Shown here: positions 8,400-15,484 of the stretch, piece by piece
Numbering within the stretch: the stretch's first letter is position 1
How the letters are laid out: every line of letters starts with the position of its first letter
Source of the DNA: Labilibaculum sp041595635
GTDB taxonomy: Bacteria > Bacteroidota > Bacteroidia > Bacteroidales > Marinifilaceae
Assembly (NCBI RefSeq): GCF_041595635.1
Contig: NZ_JBFHJW010000017.1
Span: 1 to 64,000, forward strand
Reading direction: 5' to 3'
DNA: 64,000 bases
Program-made: the position numbers and the translations under genes
The notes under the pieces: model-generated
The model's input: the letters and a program-made list of their open reading frames with translations, nothing else
Database searches by the model: none
What the model was told of the DNA's origin: nothing

Positions 8400-8810
8400 T
8401 TATTTTGGCCAATTTAATTTGATGCTTTGCGTCATTTGCGAATGAACACTTAAGGGCACAGGACTGGTTCCTGCTACACTTTCAATAATCTTTTTTTCTT
8501 CGGCGGTGTATTTTTTGTCTGGAAAGTTGAACTCTACAATTACCTCCGATACTCTTCTCGGATCGCTGGCCATGATCTTTGTAATGTCTATTTCGGTGCC
8601 AACAATATCTATGTTGTTATCGCGAGCCACAATTCCCATAATGGTCATGATACAGGATCCCAACGAGGTAGCCAATAAATCAGTAGGCGAAAATGCTTCT
8701 CCTTTGCCTTGATTATCAGTAGGTGCGTCGGTGAAAATTTTGTTGCCCGATTGCAAATGAATACACTCAGTTCGTAAATTGCCCAGGTATTTTGATTTTA
8801 TAGTTGGCAT
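8400..8810 (-). CDS. OsmC family peroxiredoxin-like protein
   Basis: A 136-residue OsmC/YhfA-like protein. Family members reduce organic hydroperoxides with two Cys residues. Here the first Cys is near residue 16 (RTECIHL) and the second is in the buried helix LGSCIMTIMGIVARD near 53. The second sits in the conserved LATSLGSC context, and the first is placed closer to the N-terminus than in classical OsmC, as in the YhfA branch. The C-terminal pattern PVPLSVHSQM is also normal for the family. It lies just upstream of the SDR gene on the same strand. No regulator is visible nearby. Confidence 0.9.
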   Translation of the reverse strand: MPTIKSKYLGNLRTECIHLQSGNKIFTDAPTDNQGKGEAFSPTDLLATSLGSCIMTIMGIVARDNNIDIVGTEIDITKIMASDPRRVSEVIVEFNFPDKKYTAEEKKIIESVAGTSPVPLSVHSQMTQSIKLNWPK

Positions 8811-9119
8811 CTTGATTTTTATTTAGAATTTAAAGCTAAATATATTTAATAATTTCGGATTATGGGCAATTGGTTGGTTGCTTAACGAACTTCCTTTTTG
8901 TGAATTGATTATTTTACTCCTACTCCCTTGATTCTGCAATCACTATGCCCGTCAATTCTTGTATTTTTTCTATATTTGTAAACTTTTTAAATAAAACACG
9001 ATAATTTAAATCGGAATAGTAACGATAATCATTTGTTAGTCAGTACCTGTTTAGTATCCAGAAAAGCGTTAACAATTGAGAATCGATATTAGCGAATTCA
9101 AGATAAATATTACAAGTAA
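8811..9119. promoter_or_regulatory. Divergent intergenic region between osmC-like gene and ileS
   Basis: 309 bases without a gene. A TATATTTG sequence at 8971-8978 on the + strand matches the -7 element, 142 bases before ileS, but no -33 element sits at 19-21 bases, so it is a weak promoter candidate. No T-box or other riboswitch was recognised in the ileS leader. Confidence 0.35.
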
Positions 9120-12100
9120 ATGAGCACGAAATTCCCAGAGTACAAGAATCTTGATCTTTCACAGATCAACAAGAATATTCTAAAAGATTGGAAGGAAAAA
9201 AACACATTTGAGAAGAGTTTGGAAACTCGTGAAGGGAATCCTACTTTTGTTTTTTACGAAGGACCCCCTTCTGCGAATGGTATGCCTGGTATTCACCATG
9301 TTATGGCACGTGCTCTTAAAGATATTGTTTGTAGATACAAAACTCTTAAAGGATTTCAGGTAAACCGTAAAGCGGGTTGGGATACTCATGGTTTACCTGT
9401 AGAACTAGGAGTTGAAAAAGAATTGGGTATTACAAAAGAAGACATTGGAAAGAAAATTTCTGTTGATGATTACAACAATGCTTGTCGTACCAATGTGATG
9501 AAATACACCCGTGAGTGGGAAGAGTTGACTTCAAAAATGGGTTATTGGGTAAATATGGAAGAGCCATATATTACTTACGATAATCGTTACATTGAAACAC
9601 TTTGGTGGTTGTTAAAGCAAATGTTCGAAAAAGATTTGCTTTACAAAGGATATACCATCCAACCCTTTTCGCCTGCTGCAGGTACTGGTTTATCAACCCA
9701 CGAGTTAAATCAGCCAGGTTGTTATAAGGATGTGAAAGATACTACCGCGGTTGGTATGTTTAAAATAGCTCGCGATGCAAAGAGTGAGTTCCTTTATGAA
9801 GGTTTAGATTGCGATGCTTACTTTATTGCATGGACAACTACTCCATGGACACTTCCATCGAATACAGCTTTGGCCGTTGGTCCTAAAGTAGATTATCTTC
9901 GTGTACGCACTTTTAATCCATACACTGGAAAACCTTGTGCTGTACTTATTGCCAAAGATTTATTCCACAATTTCTTCGATAAAAAATATGAAGGTCTTGA
10001 GTTGGGAGAGTACAAAGCGGGCGATAAGCGATTGACTTATAAAACCCTTTCGGAGCACAAAGGAACCGACTTAGAAGGAATCAAATACGAACCAATTATG
10101 CCTTTGGTGAAACCAGAGGGTGGTGACGCTTTTCGTGTAATTTTAGGTGATTTTGTAACTACTGAAGATGGTACGGGTATTGTTCACATTGCGCCAACTT
10201 TTGGTGCCGATGATGATAGAGTTGCCAAAGCTGCTGGTATTTCTCCACTTATCCTTCGCGATAAAGATGGAAAAATGCAACCAATGGTTGATCGTACGGG
10301 TAAATTCTTCAATATCGAAGATCTTGATGAGGAATTCGTGAAGAATTTTGTAGATGTAGAAGCTTATGGTGAGTATGCTGGTCGTTTTGTGAAGAATGCT
10401 TACGATCCAAACTTAACCGATAAGGATGCTACTTTGGATATTGATATTGCTGTAGCCTTGAAAAAAGAGAGCTTGGCTTTCAAAGTAGAGAAACACGTCC
10501 ACAACTATCCTCATTGTTGGAGAACCGATAAACCAATTCTGTACTATCCATTGGATTCTTGGTTTATTCAAACAACAAAAGTTCGCGATCGCATGATCGA
10601 ACTCAATAAAACCATTAACTGGAAACCTAAATCAACTGGTGAGGGGCGTTTTGGAAAATGGTTAGAGAACCTACAAGATTGGAACCTTTCTCGTTCTCGT
10701 TACTGGGGAACTCCGTTACCAATTTGGGTGAGCGAAGATCGTACTGAAATTAAATGCATTGGTTCGGTTGCTGAACTAAAAGCGGAAATCGAGAAATCGA
10801 TAGCTGCAGGTTTCATGACCGAAAATATTTTAGCTGATTACGTAGAGGGTGATAACAGCAAAGAGAACTACGAAAAATTCGATTTGCACCGTCCTTATGT
10901 TGATGGTTTGTTCCTGGTAAGTGAAACAGGACAAAAATTGGTTCGTGAACTCGATTTAATTGATGTTTGGTTCGATTCAGGAGCTATGCCTTATGCACAG
11001 CAACATTACCCATTTGAAAATAAAGAGAATTTCGACAAGTTGTTCCCAGCTCAGTTTATTGCTGAAGGTGTCGATCAAACTCGTGGATGGTTCTTTACCT
11101 TGCACGCAATTGCAACCATGTGTTTCGATGGTGTTGCTTTCGAAAACATCATTTCTAACGGATTGGTATTGGATGCAAAAGGAAACAAAATGTCGAAGCG
11201 TCATGGAAATGCAGTCGATCCTTTTACAACCATTGAAAAATATGGATCAGACCCATTGCGTTGGTATATGATTACCAATGCTCAACCATGGGATAACTTG
11301 AAATTTGATTTAGGTGGTGTTGAAGAAGTTCGTCGTAAATTCTTTGGTACTCTATACAATACTTATAGTTTCTTTCAATTATATGCTAACATCGATGGAT
11401 TTACTTATTCCGAAGCTGATGTTCCAATGGAAGAACGTCCTGAGATTGATCGTTGGGTTCTTTCTCTATTGAATTCATTGATTAAGGAAGTGGAGGAGTG
11501 TTACGAAGCTTATGAGCCAACTCGTGCAGGTAGATTAATTCAGGATTTTGTGAATGAAAACCTATCGAATTGGTACGTTCGTTTGTGTCGTAAGAGATAT
11601 TGGGGAGGAGAATATTCTACCGATAAAATTTCTGCTTATCAGACTCTTTACCGTTGCTTAGAAACCATCTCTGTTTTGGCTTCACCAATTGCTCCTTTCT
11701 ACATGGATCAGTTGTTTCAAGATTTGAATGCTGCTACAGGTCGTTATACCGAGGAATCTGTTCATTTGGTAGATTTTCCTAAGTACGATGCCGAAGTTAT
11801 CGATAAAGCTCTAGAAGAGCGCATGGATATGGCTCAGAAGATTTCTTCTATGTCTTTAGGCTTGCGTCGTAAAGTGAAGATTCGTGTTCGTCAGCCATTG
11901 CAGAAAATCATCATTCCTATTTTGGATGAAACAATGGTTCCTCAATTGGAAGCCATTAAACATATCGTTCTGTCCGAAATTAATGTGAAAGAAATGGAGT
12001 TCATTACTGATACTTCAGGTGTTTTGGTGAAAAAAATCAAGCCTAATTTTAAGACTTTAGGTCCTAAACATGGTAAGATTATGAAACAAATTGCAGCTGC

Positions 12101-12563
12101 TATCAGTAAAATGACTCAGGAAGATATTGTTGCTTTCGAAAAAGCAGAAAGTTTTGACATCACTGTAAATGACGAGAACATTAGCTTAACACTCGAAGAT
12201 GTTGAAATTATTTCAGAGGATATTCCAGGCTGGTTAGTGGCTAATGAAGGCAAATTGACCGTTGCAATGGATGTAAATATTACTGATGAATTACATAAAG
12301 AAGGTATTGCTCGTGAGTTTATCAATCGAATTCAAAATCTAAGAAAAGACAGTGATTTTGATGTAACTGATAAAATAAAACTTGAAATTATGAAGCATGA
12401 ATCGATTAATGAAGCGGTTCTAACTCACAAGGAATATATTGGAAGCCAGACTCTTGCGATTAGTGTGGAATTGATAGAAAAGTTATCGGAAAATGAAGCT
12501 AAAGCAGTAGAGATTGAGCCAGGTGTAGAGAGCTTTATTAAGATTGAAAAAGTTAGCGAATAA
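9120..12563 (+). CDS. ileS: Isoleucyl-tRNA synthetase
   Basis: A 1147-residue class I synthetase that charges tRNA-Ile. The HIGH signature appears as GIHH in PPSANGMPGIHHVMAR (residues 50-65), and the KMSKS loop as KMSKRHGN near 692. Between them is the CP1 editing domain with the TTPWTLPSN motif near 241. The C-terminal anticodon-binding part and a long extension run to the end. The length over 1100 and the KMSKR form fit the eukaryote-like IleS2 branch common in Bacteroidota, rather than the E. coli type of about 940 residues. It heads an apparent ileS, dksA-like, lspA series, the same order known from other Bacteroidota. Confidence 0.97.
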   Translation: MSTKFPEYKNLDLSQINKNILKDWKEKNTFEKSLETREGNPTFVFYEGPPSANGMPGIHHVMARALKDIVCRYKTLKGFQVNRKAGWDTHGLPVELGVEKELGITKEDIGKKISVDDYNNACRTNVMKYTREWEELTSKMGYWVNMEEPYITYDNRYIETLWWLLKQMFEKDLLYKGYTIQPFSPAAGTGLSTHELNQPGCYKDVKDTTAVGMFKIARDAKSEFLYEGLDCDAYFIAWTTTPWTLPSNTALAVGPKVDYLRVRTFNPYTGKPCAVLIAKDLFHNFFDKKYEGLELGEYKAGDKRLTYKTLSEHKGTDLEGIKYEPIMPLVKPEGGDAFRVILGDFVTTEDGTGIVHIAPTFGADDDRVAKAAGISPLILRDKDGKMQPMVDRTGKFFNIEDLDEEFVKNFVDVEAYGEYAGRFVKNAYDPNLTDKDATLDIDIAVALKKESLAFKVEKHVHNYPHCWRTDKPILYYPLDSWFIQTTKVRDRMIELNKTINWKPKSTGEGRFGKWLENLQDWNLSRSRYWGTPLPIWVSEDRTEIKCIGSVAELKAEIEKSIAAGFMTENILADYVEGDNSKENYEKFDLHRPYVDGLFLVSETGQKLVRELDLIDVWFDSGAMPYAQQHYPFENKENFDKLFPAQFIAEGVDQTRGWFFTLHAIATMCFDGVAFENIISNGLVLDAKGNKMSKRHGNAVDPFTTIEKYGSDPLRWYMITNAQPWDNLKFDLGGVEEVRRKFFGTLYNTYSFFQLYANIDGFTYSEADVPMEERPEIDRWVLSLLNSLIKEVEECYEAYEPTRAGRLIQDFVNENLSNWYVRLCRKRYWGGEYSTDKISAYQTLYRCLETISVLASPIAPFYMDQLFQDLNAATGRYTEESVHLVDFPKYDAEVIDKALEERMDMAQKISSMSLGLRRKVKIRVRQPLQKIIIPILDETMVPQLEAIKHIVLSEINVKEMEFITDTSGVLVKKIKPNFKTLGPKHGKIMKQIAAAISKMTQEDIVAFEKAESFDITVNDENISLTLEDVEIISEDIPGWLVANEGKLTVAMDVNITDELHKEGIAREFINRIQNLRKDSDFDVTDKIKLEIMKHESINEAVLTHKEYIGSQTLAISVELIEKLSENEAKAVEIEPGVESFIKIEKVSE

Positions 12564-12598
12564 TCGATTTTTTGTTATCTTTAAAAAAAATTGAAACA

Positions 12599-12973
12599 AT
12601 GGCAGAAAAGAAGCGATATACAGATGAGGAATTGCAGGAATTCAAAGAATTGATCAATGTAAAACTTGCAAAAGCGAAAAAAGATTACGTGACATTAAAA
12701 GCCGTAATCTCGAATAGTTCAGGAAACGATACTGAAGATACTTCACCAACCTTTAAAGTGTTAGAGGAAGGAGCATCAACAATGTCGAAGGAAGAAGCTG
12801 GACGTTTGGCCGAGCGCCAAGCTAAGTTTATATCTCATCTGGAATTAGCTTTATTGCGTATTCAAAATAAAACCTATGGCATTTGCCGCGAAACAGGTAA
12901 TTTAATCGCTAAAGAAAGACTACGTGCTGTTCCTCATGCTACATTAAGTATTGAGGCTAAAAACAAGCAGTAA
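12599..12973 (+). CDS. DksA/TraR family protein without zinc finger
   Basis: A 124-residue protein starting MAEKKRYTDEELQEF. The ATG at 12599 is chosen over an upstream in-frame codon at 12572 because the family begins here and the earlier residues look like leader sequence. The N-terminal two-thirds is a charged coiled-coil, and the C-terminal part GICRETGNLIAKERLRAVPHAT follows the DksA globular end. In E. coli DksA, which binds RNA polymerase with ppGpp, four Cys hold zinc; here a single Cys remains, as in other Bacteroidota homologues. Its role may be transcription control, but this is inference from family. It follows ileS by 36 bases and has a terminator-like palindrome behind it. Confidence 0.85.
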   Translation: MAEKKRYTDEELQEFKELINVKLAKAKKDYVTLKAVISNSSGNDTEDTSPTFKVLEEGASTMSKEEAGRLAERQAKFISHLELALLRIQNKTYGICRETGNLIAKERLRAVPHATLSIEAKNKQ

Positions 12974-12994
12974 GATATAGCATAGAATATAATT

Positions 12995-13031
12995 AATGAT
13001 TGGAAGAATATTCTTCCAATCATTTTTATTT
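12995..13031 (+). terminator. Palindromic terminator between dksA-like gene and lspA
   Basis: A perfect palindrome, ATGATTGGAAGAAT and its mirror, is followed by TTTTTATTT. It could end or attenuate the ileS-dksA transcript, with some read-through to lspA 64 bases later. Confidence 0.75.
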
Positions 13032-13094
13032 AATGCACTCAGATTTTATTTGATTCTGAAAAATAGATTTGCAGTAAACGTTTAAATATTCAAC

Positions 13095-13706
13095 ATGTCT
13101 TTATTTAAGAAATCGGTAGCACTTATTGTGGTACTTCTGGTTTTGGATCAGGTAGTAAAAATTTGGATCAAAACACATATGATGCTCGGCGAAGAGTTTT
13201 CGGTGTTTGGAGATTGGTTCCTTGTTCATTTTATTGAAAATAATGGAATGGCATTTGGAATGGAATTGGAAGGCGAATGGGGCAAAATACTTTTGAGTTT
13301 GTTTCGGATTTTTGCCGTTTGTGGTATTGGTTGGTATCTCTACGATATTTGTAGCAAGAAAGCTCCTTTAGGACTCATTGTTTCAATTACCTTGATTTTT
13401 TCAGGAGCCATGGGAAATATTATCGATAGCGCATTTTATGGATTAATTTTTAATGATAGCTACTATCAGGTTGCAACCTTTCTGCCTGAAGCAGGTGGTT
13501 ATTCATCCTTTTTGCATGGTAAGGTAGTTGATATGCTTTATTTTCCTTTGTTGGAAGGAAGATTTCCTGATTGGCTACCTTTGTGGGGGGGTGAACATTA
13601 TATTTTCTTTCGCCCGGTATTTAACATTGCAGATTCTTACATTACCATAGGAGTTAGTTTTATTCTCCTGTTTCAACGAAAATATTTCATTAAAGAACAC
13701 AAATAA
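13095..13706 (+). CDS. lspA: Lipoprotein signal peptidase (signal peptidase II)
   Basis: LspA is the inner-membrane aspartyl protease that cleaves the signal peptide of prolipoproteins. The 203 residues contain the family motifs in order: LDQVVKIWIK near 16, ENNGMAFGM near 51, SGAMGNIIDSAFYG near 99, KVVDMLYFP near 143, and FNIADSYITIG near 180. The catalytic Asp pair lies in GNIIDS and NIADSY. Four hydrophobic segments are visible. It is longer than the E. coli enzyme (164 residues) because of an insert around residues 110-140, which is usual in Bacteroidota. The many lipobox proteins in this window are its substrates. A strong bidirectional terminator follows. Confidence 0.96.
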   Translation: MSLFKKSVALIVVLLVLDQVVKIWIKTHMMLGEEFSVFGDWFLVHFIENNGMAFGMELEGEWGKILLSLFRIFAVCGIGWYLYDICSKKAPLGLIVSITLIFSGAMGNIIDSAFYGLIFNDSYYQVATFLPEAGGYSSFLHGKVVDMLYFPLLEGRFPDWLPLWGGEHYIFFRPVFNIADSYITIGVSFILLFQRKYFIKEHK

Positions 13707-13731
13707 AAAAAGCCCGTTAGGGCTTTTTTAG
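13704..13731. terminator. Bidirectional terminator between lspA and the next gene
   Basis: AAAAAAGCCC, loop GTTA, GGGCTTTTTT. The symmetrical A and T runs allow termination of lspA on + and of the convergent membrane protein gene on -. It overlaps the end of that gene slightly. Confidence 0.9.
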
Positions 13732-14114
13732 GATTTAGCCTTAGCGGCTTTTCTTTTTCGTTGTGCTTTAAAATACAGTATTTGGCTGCGTAAACTCCAA
13801 ATTCCACCCAGAATAATTAATAGAAAAATCCATTGTTTGCGTCCCCATCCGGCATCTCCTAAAACGCCCTTTAGCAACATCACAACCGACATGATAATTA
13901 GTAAACTTGTAACTAAAGCTGCCACATGTCCAATAGCTGCATTCTCCTTTTGAATTCCTGCAGTGCAAAAAAAGAGTATCAGTCCAAAAAAGGTAGGAAT
14001 TAAGGCTGTAAATTGCCAATCTCCAACTTCCAGATATCTTGCAGTGAATCCGAGTAATCCTACTATTAAAAGGATTATTGAATAAATCTTATTGATTTGG
14101 TAAGTTTCTTTCAT
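13728..14114 (-). CDS. Small integral membrane protein of unknown function
   Basis: A 128-residue protein with four predicted membrane segments: about residues 10-27, 34-51, 62-80 and 94-112. The end is highly basic (KAQRKRKAAKAKS), which would sit in the cytoplasm. No catalytic or binding motif is visible. The GRKQWIF stretch before the last segment is also basic. It converges on lspA with a shared terminator, and 165 bases separate it from the next gene on the same strand. It resembles short Bacteroidota membrane proteins annotated only as hypothetical. Confidence 0.75.
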   Translation of the reverse strand: MKETYQINKIYSIILLIVGLLGFTARYLEVGDWQFTALIPTFFGLILFFCTAGIQKENAAIGHVAALVTSLLIIMSVVMLLKGVLGDAGWGRKQWIFLLIILGGIWSLRSQILYFKAQRKRKAAKAKS

Positions 14115-14191
14115 GAGTCTTATTTTTATTTAAATTAAATATAAATACTAAATTACAAAAACTCATTAACATTCAAAAGAGCTTTAGAGGC

Positions 14192-14249
14192 TATCATTTT
14201 TAGAAATGATAAAGCATAAGAAAGGCTGCCACTCCTGACAGCCTTTCTT
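14192..14249 (-). terminator. Tandem hairpins after the coiled-coil lipoprotein gene
   Basis: An 11-base perfect stem (14218-14228 with 14239-14249, AAGAAAGGCTG and its complement) is followed on the minus strand by a second hairpin, TATCATTT with AAATGATA, at 14192-14211. The T run is partly inside the stem, so it is a moderate terminator. Confidence 0.65.
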
Positions 14250-14279
14250 GGACAACCTTAAAACTCAACCATGTATTGA

Positions 14280-15143
14280 TTATCTGACCGCTACAACCAA
14301 ATATTTTGAAGATTTCCAGAATTCTACTGGATCAAGAATCGTAATTCCTTCAACTGTTTCAGCTCCCTCAACCTTATAAGAGCTACTTGGATGATTGGTT
14401 ACAAAACTAATCTTCTTCCCGATTACAGGAATTGTGTTTGTTTGGGTGATATCAATTTTTTCAAATTCACTTGTATCAAAATCTTTATTAAGAATAGCAG
14501 TTTTTCCAATTCCAATAAAGCCACCGTCTTTCGAAATGATGTTTTTATCTTGTAATTCCTTGCTGGTTCCAAATACATAGTATGCAGTATTTAGTTCATT
14601 TGTTGCATTCTCAATTACTTTCGTTTTATTCTCATTTTCTGTATTTAAAGCTAATACAGTTCCACTTAACTCAGTAACTTGTCCGCTTAAATTGTCAATT
14701 TCTATGTTTAGTTTCGCAACTTTCTCATTCAATTGTACAATTTCACCTTCTTTAGTCTGTAATTCTGTTTTCAGACGATCGGTTAATTTGCGTAGCTTCG
14801 AATTTTGATACCAGCTATTATTTAATTTTTTATCTAGTTCTTCAATTTTTAATTTATTCTGCTCTATTAAATTATTAATCGAAGTTAAATCACTTGCAAT
14901 TCTTTGCTTTTGCGATTGATTTGGATTCTCCGAGTTAACTGCAATAATATTTTCTTTTTGCTTAATAATTTCAAGATTTTCTTCAATCGTATTTAATGAT
15001 CCAATGAATTCATTAATAGAAGAGTCTTTTTCCTGAGCCATAACAGTTAGTTGTTGATTTTGCTCTCGAAGTTGTTTCAACTCTTTTTGGTTACATGAGA
15101 TGAAAAATGGAACAATCAACAGTGCTATAAAAATACGTTTCAT
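14280..15143 (-). CDS. Coiled-coil lipoprotein of unknown function
   Basis: A 287-residue protein. The signal MKRIFIALLIVPFFISC ends in a lipobox with Cys 17, so it is a lipoprotein. Residues 20 to about 185 are rich in Leu, Glu, Lys, Gln and Asn with heptad spacing, indicating a long coiled coil, perhaps in two or three segments. The C-terminal 90 residues are globular, contain the run GGFIGIGKTAILNKDFD and end in DPVEFWKSSKYLVVAVR. Proteins with this layout are common and uncharacterised in Bacteroidota. It is transcribed alone, divergent from the sensor kinase gene. Confidence 0.75.
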   Translation of the reverse strand: MKRIFIALLIVPFFISCNQKELKQLREQNQQLTVMAQEKDSSINEFIGSLNTIEENLEIIKQKENIIAVNSENPNQSQKQRIASDLTSINNLIEQNKLKIEELDKKLNNSWYQNSKLRKLTDRLKTELQTKEGEIVQLNEKVAKLNIEIDNLSGQVTELSGTVLALNTENENKTKVIENATNELNTAYYVFGTSKELQDKNIISKDGGFIGIGKTAILNKDFDTSEFEKIDITQTNTIPVIGKKISFVTNHPSSSYKVEGAETVEGITILDPVEFWKSSKYLVVAVR

Positions 15144-15484
15144 AAGTTATTTTTTAGAGATTTTGTTTCGTGTCTTTTTCTTTACATATGTGAATATCAT
15201 GCCAAGAACTTTTTTTCATTCATTTTTTTCTTAGAAATAGGTTTAAGTGTCAGATTTATAGTGTTTAAATTGCTTTAATGATTCTACGTATCGCACAAAT
15301 TGTTTTAATTAGTAAAAGGGCTATGGGGAATACATCCCCATTTTCGGGGATAAAATACACAGTTTACAATAAGTATTTAGAAGTTTTGAATTCAAATCAT
15401 CTGAAATTGACTTAAAAATTCTTACTAACTTTAGCCTACTGAAAGTAAGTAGAATAGCACTAAAATTAGTCCATACATATTAAG
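15144..15484. promoter_or_regulatory. Divergent intergenic region before the sensor kinase
   Basis: 341 bases without a gene. The most distinctive part is 15322-15352, described separately. No full promoter match was found, although TAACTTTA at 15424-15431 is one base from the -7 consensus. Confidence 0.4.
15322..15352. promoter_or_regulatory. Overlapping inverted repeats, possible operator
   Basis: The stretch reads TATGGGGAATACATCCCCA, then TTTTCGGGGATA. TGGGG can pair with the following CCCCA, or the same central ATCCCC can pair with GGGGAT downstream. The two hairpins exclude each other. The G/C blocks stand out in AT-rich surroundings. It may be a dimer-binding operator or a switchable RNA fold, depending on where transcription starts. 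Confidence 0.4.

Noticed and set aside
9000..9119. A T-box leader before ileS
   Set aside because: No T-box sequence, specifier loop or terminator pair was seen, and the element is rare outside Firmicutes and relatives.
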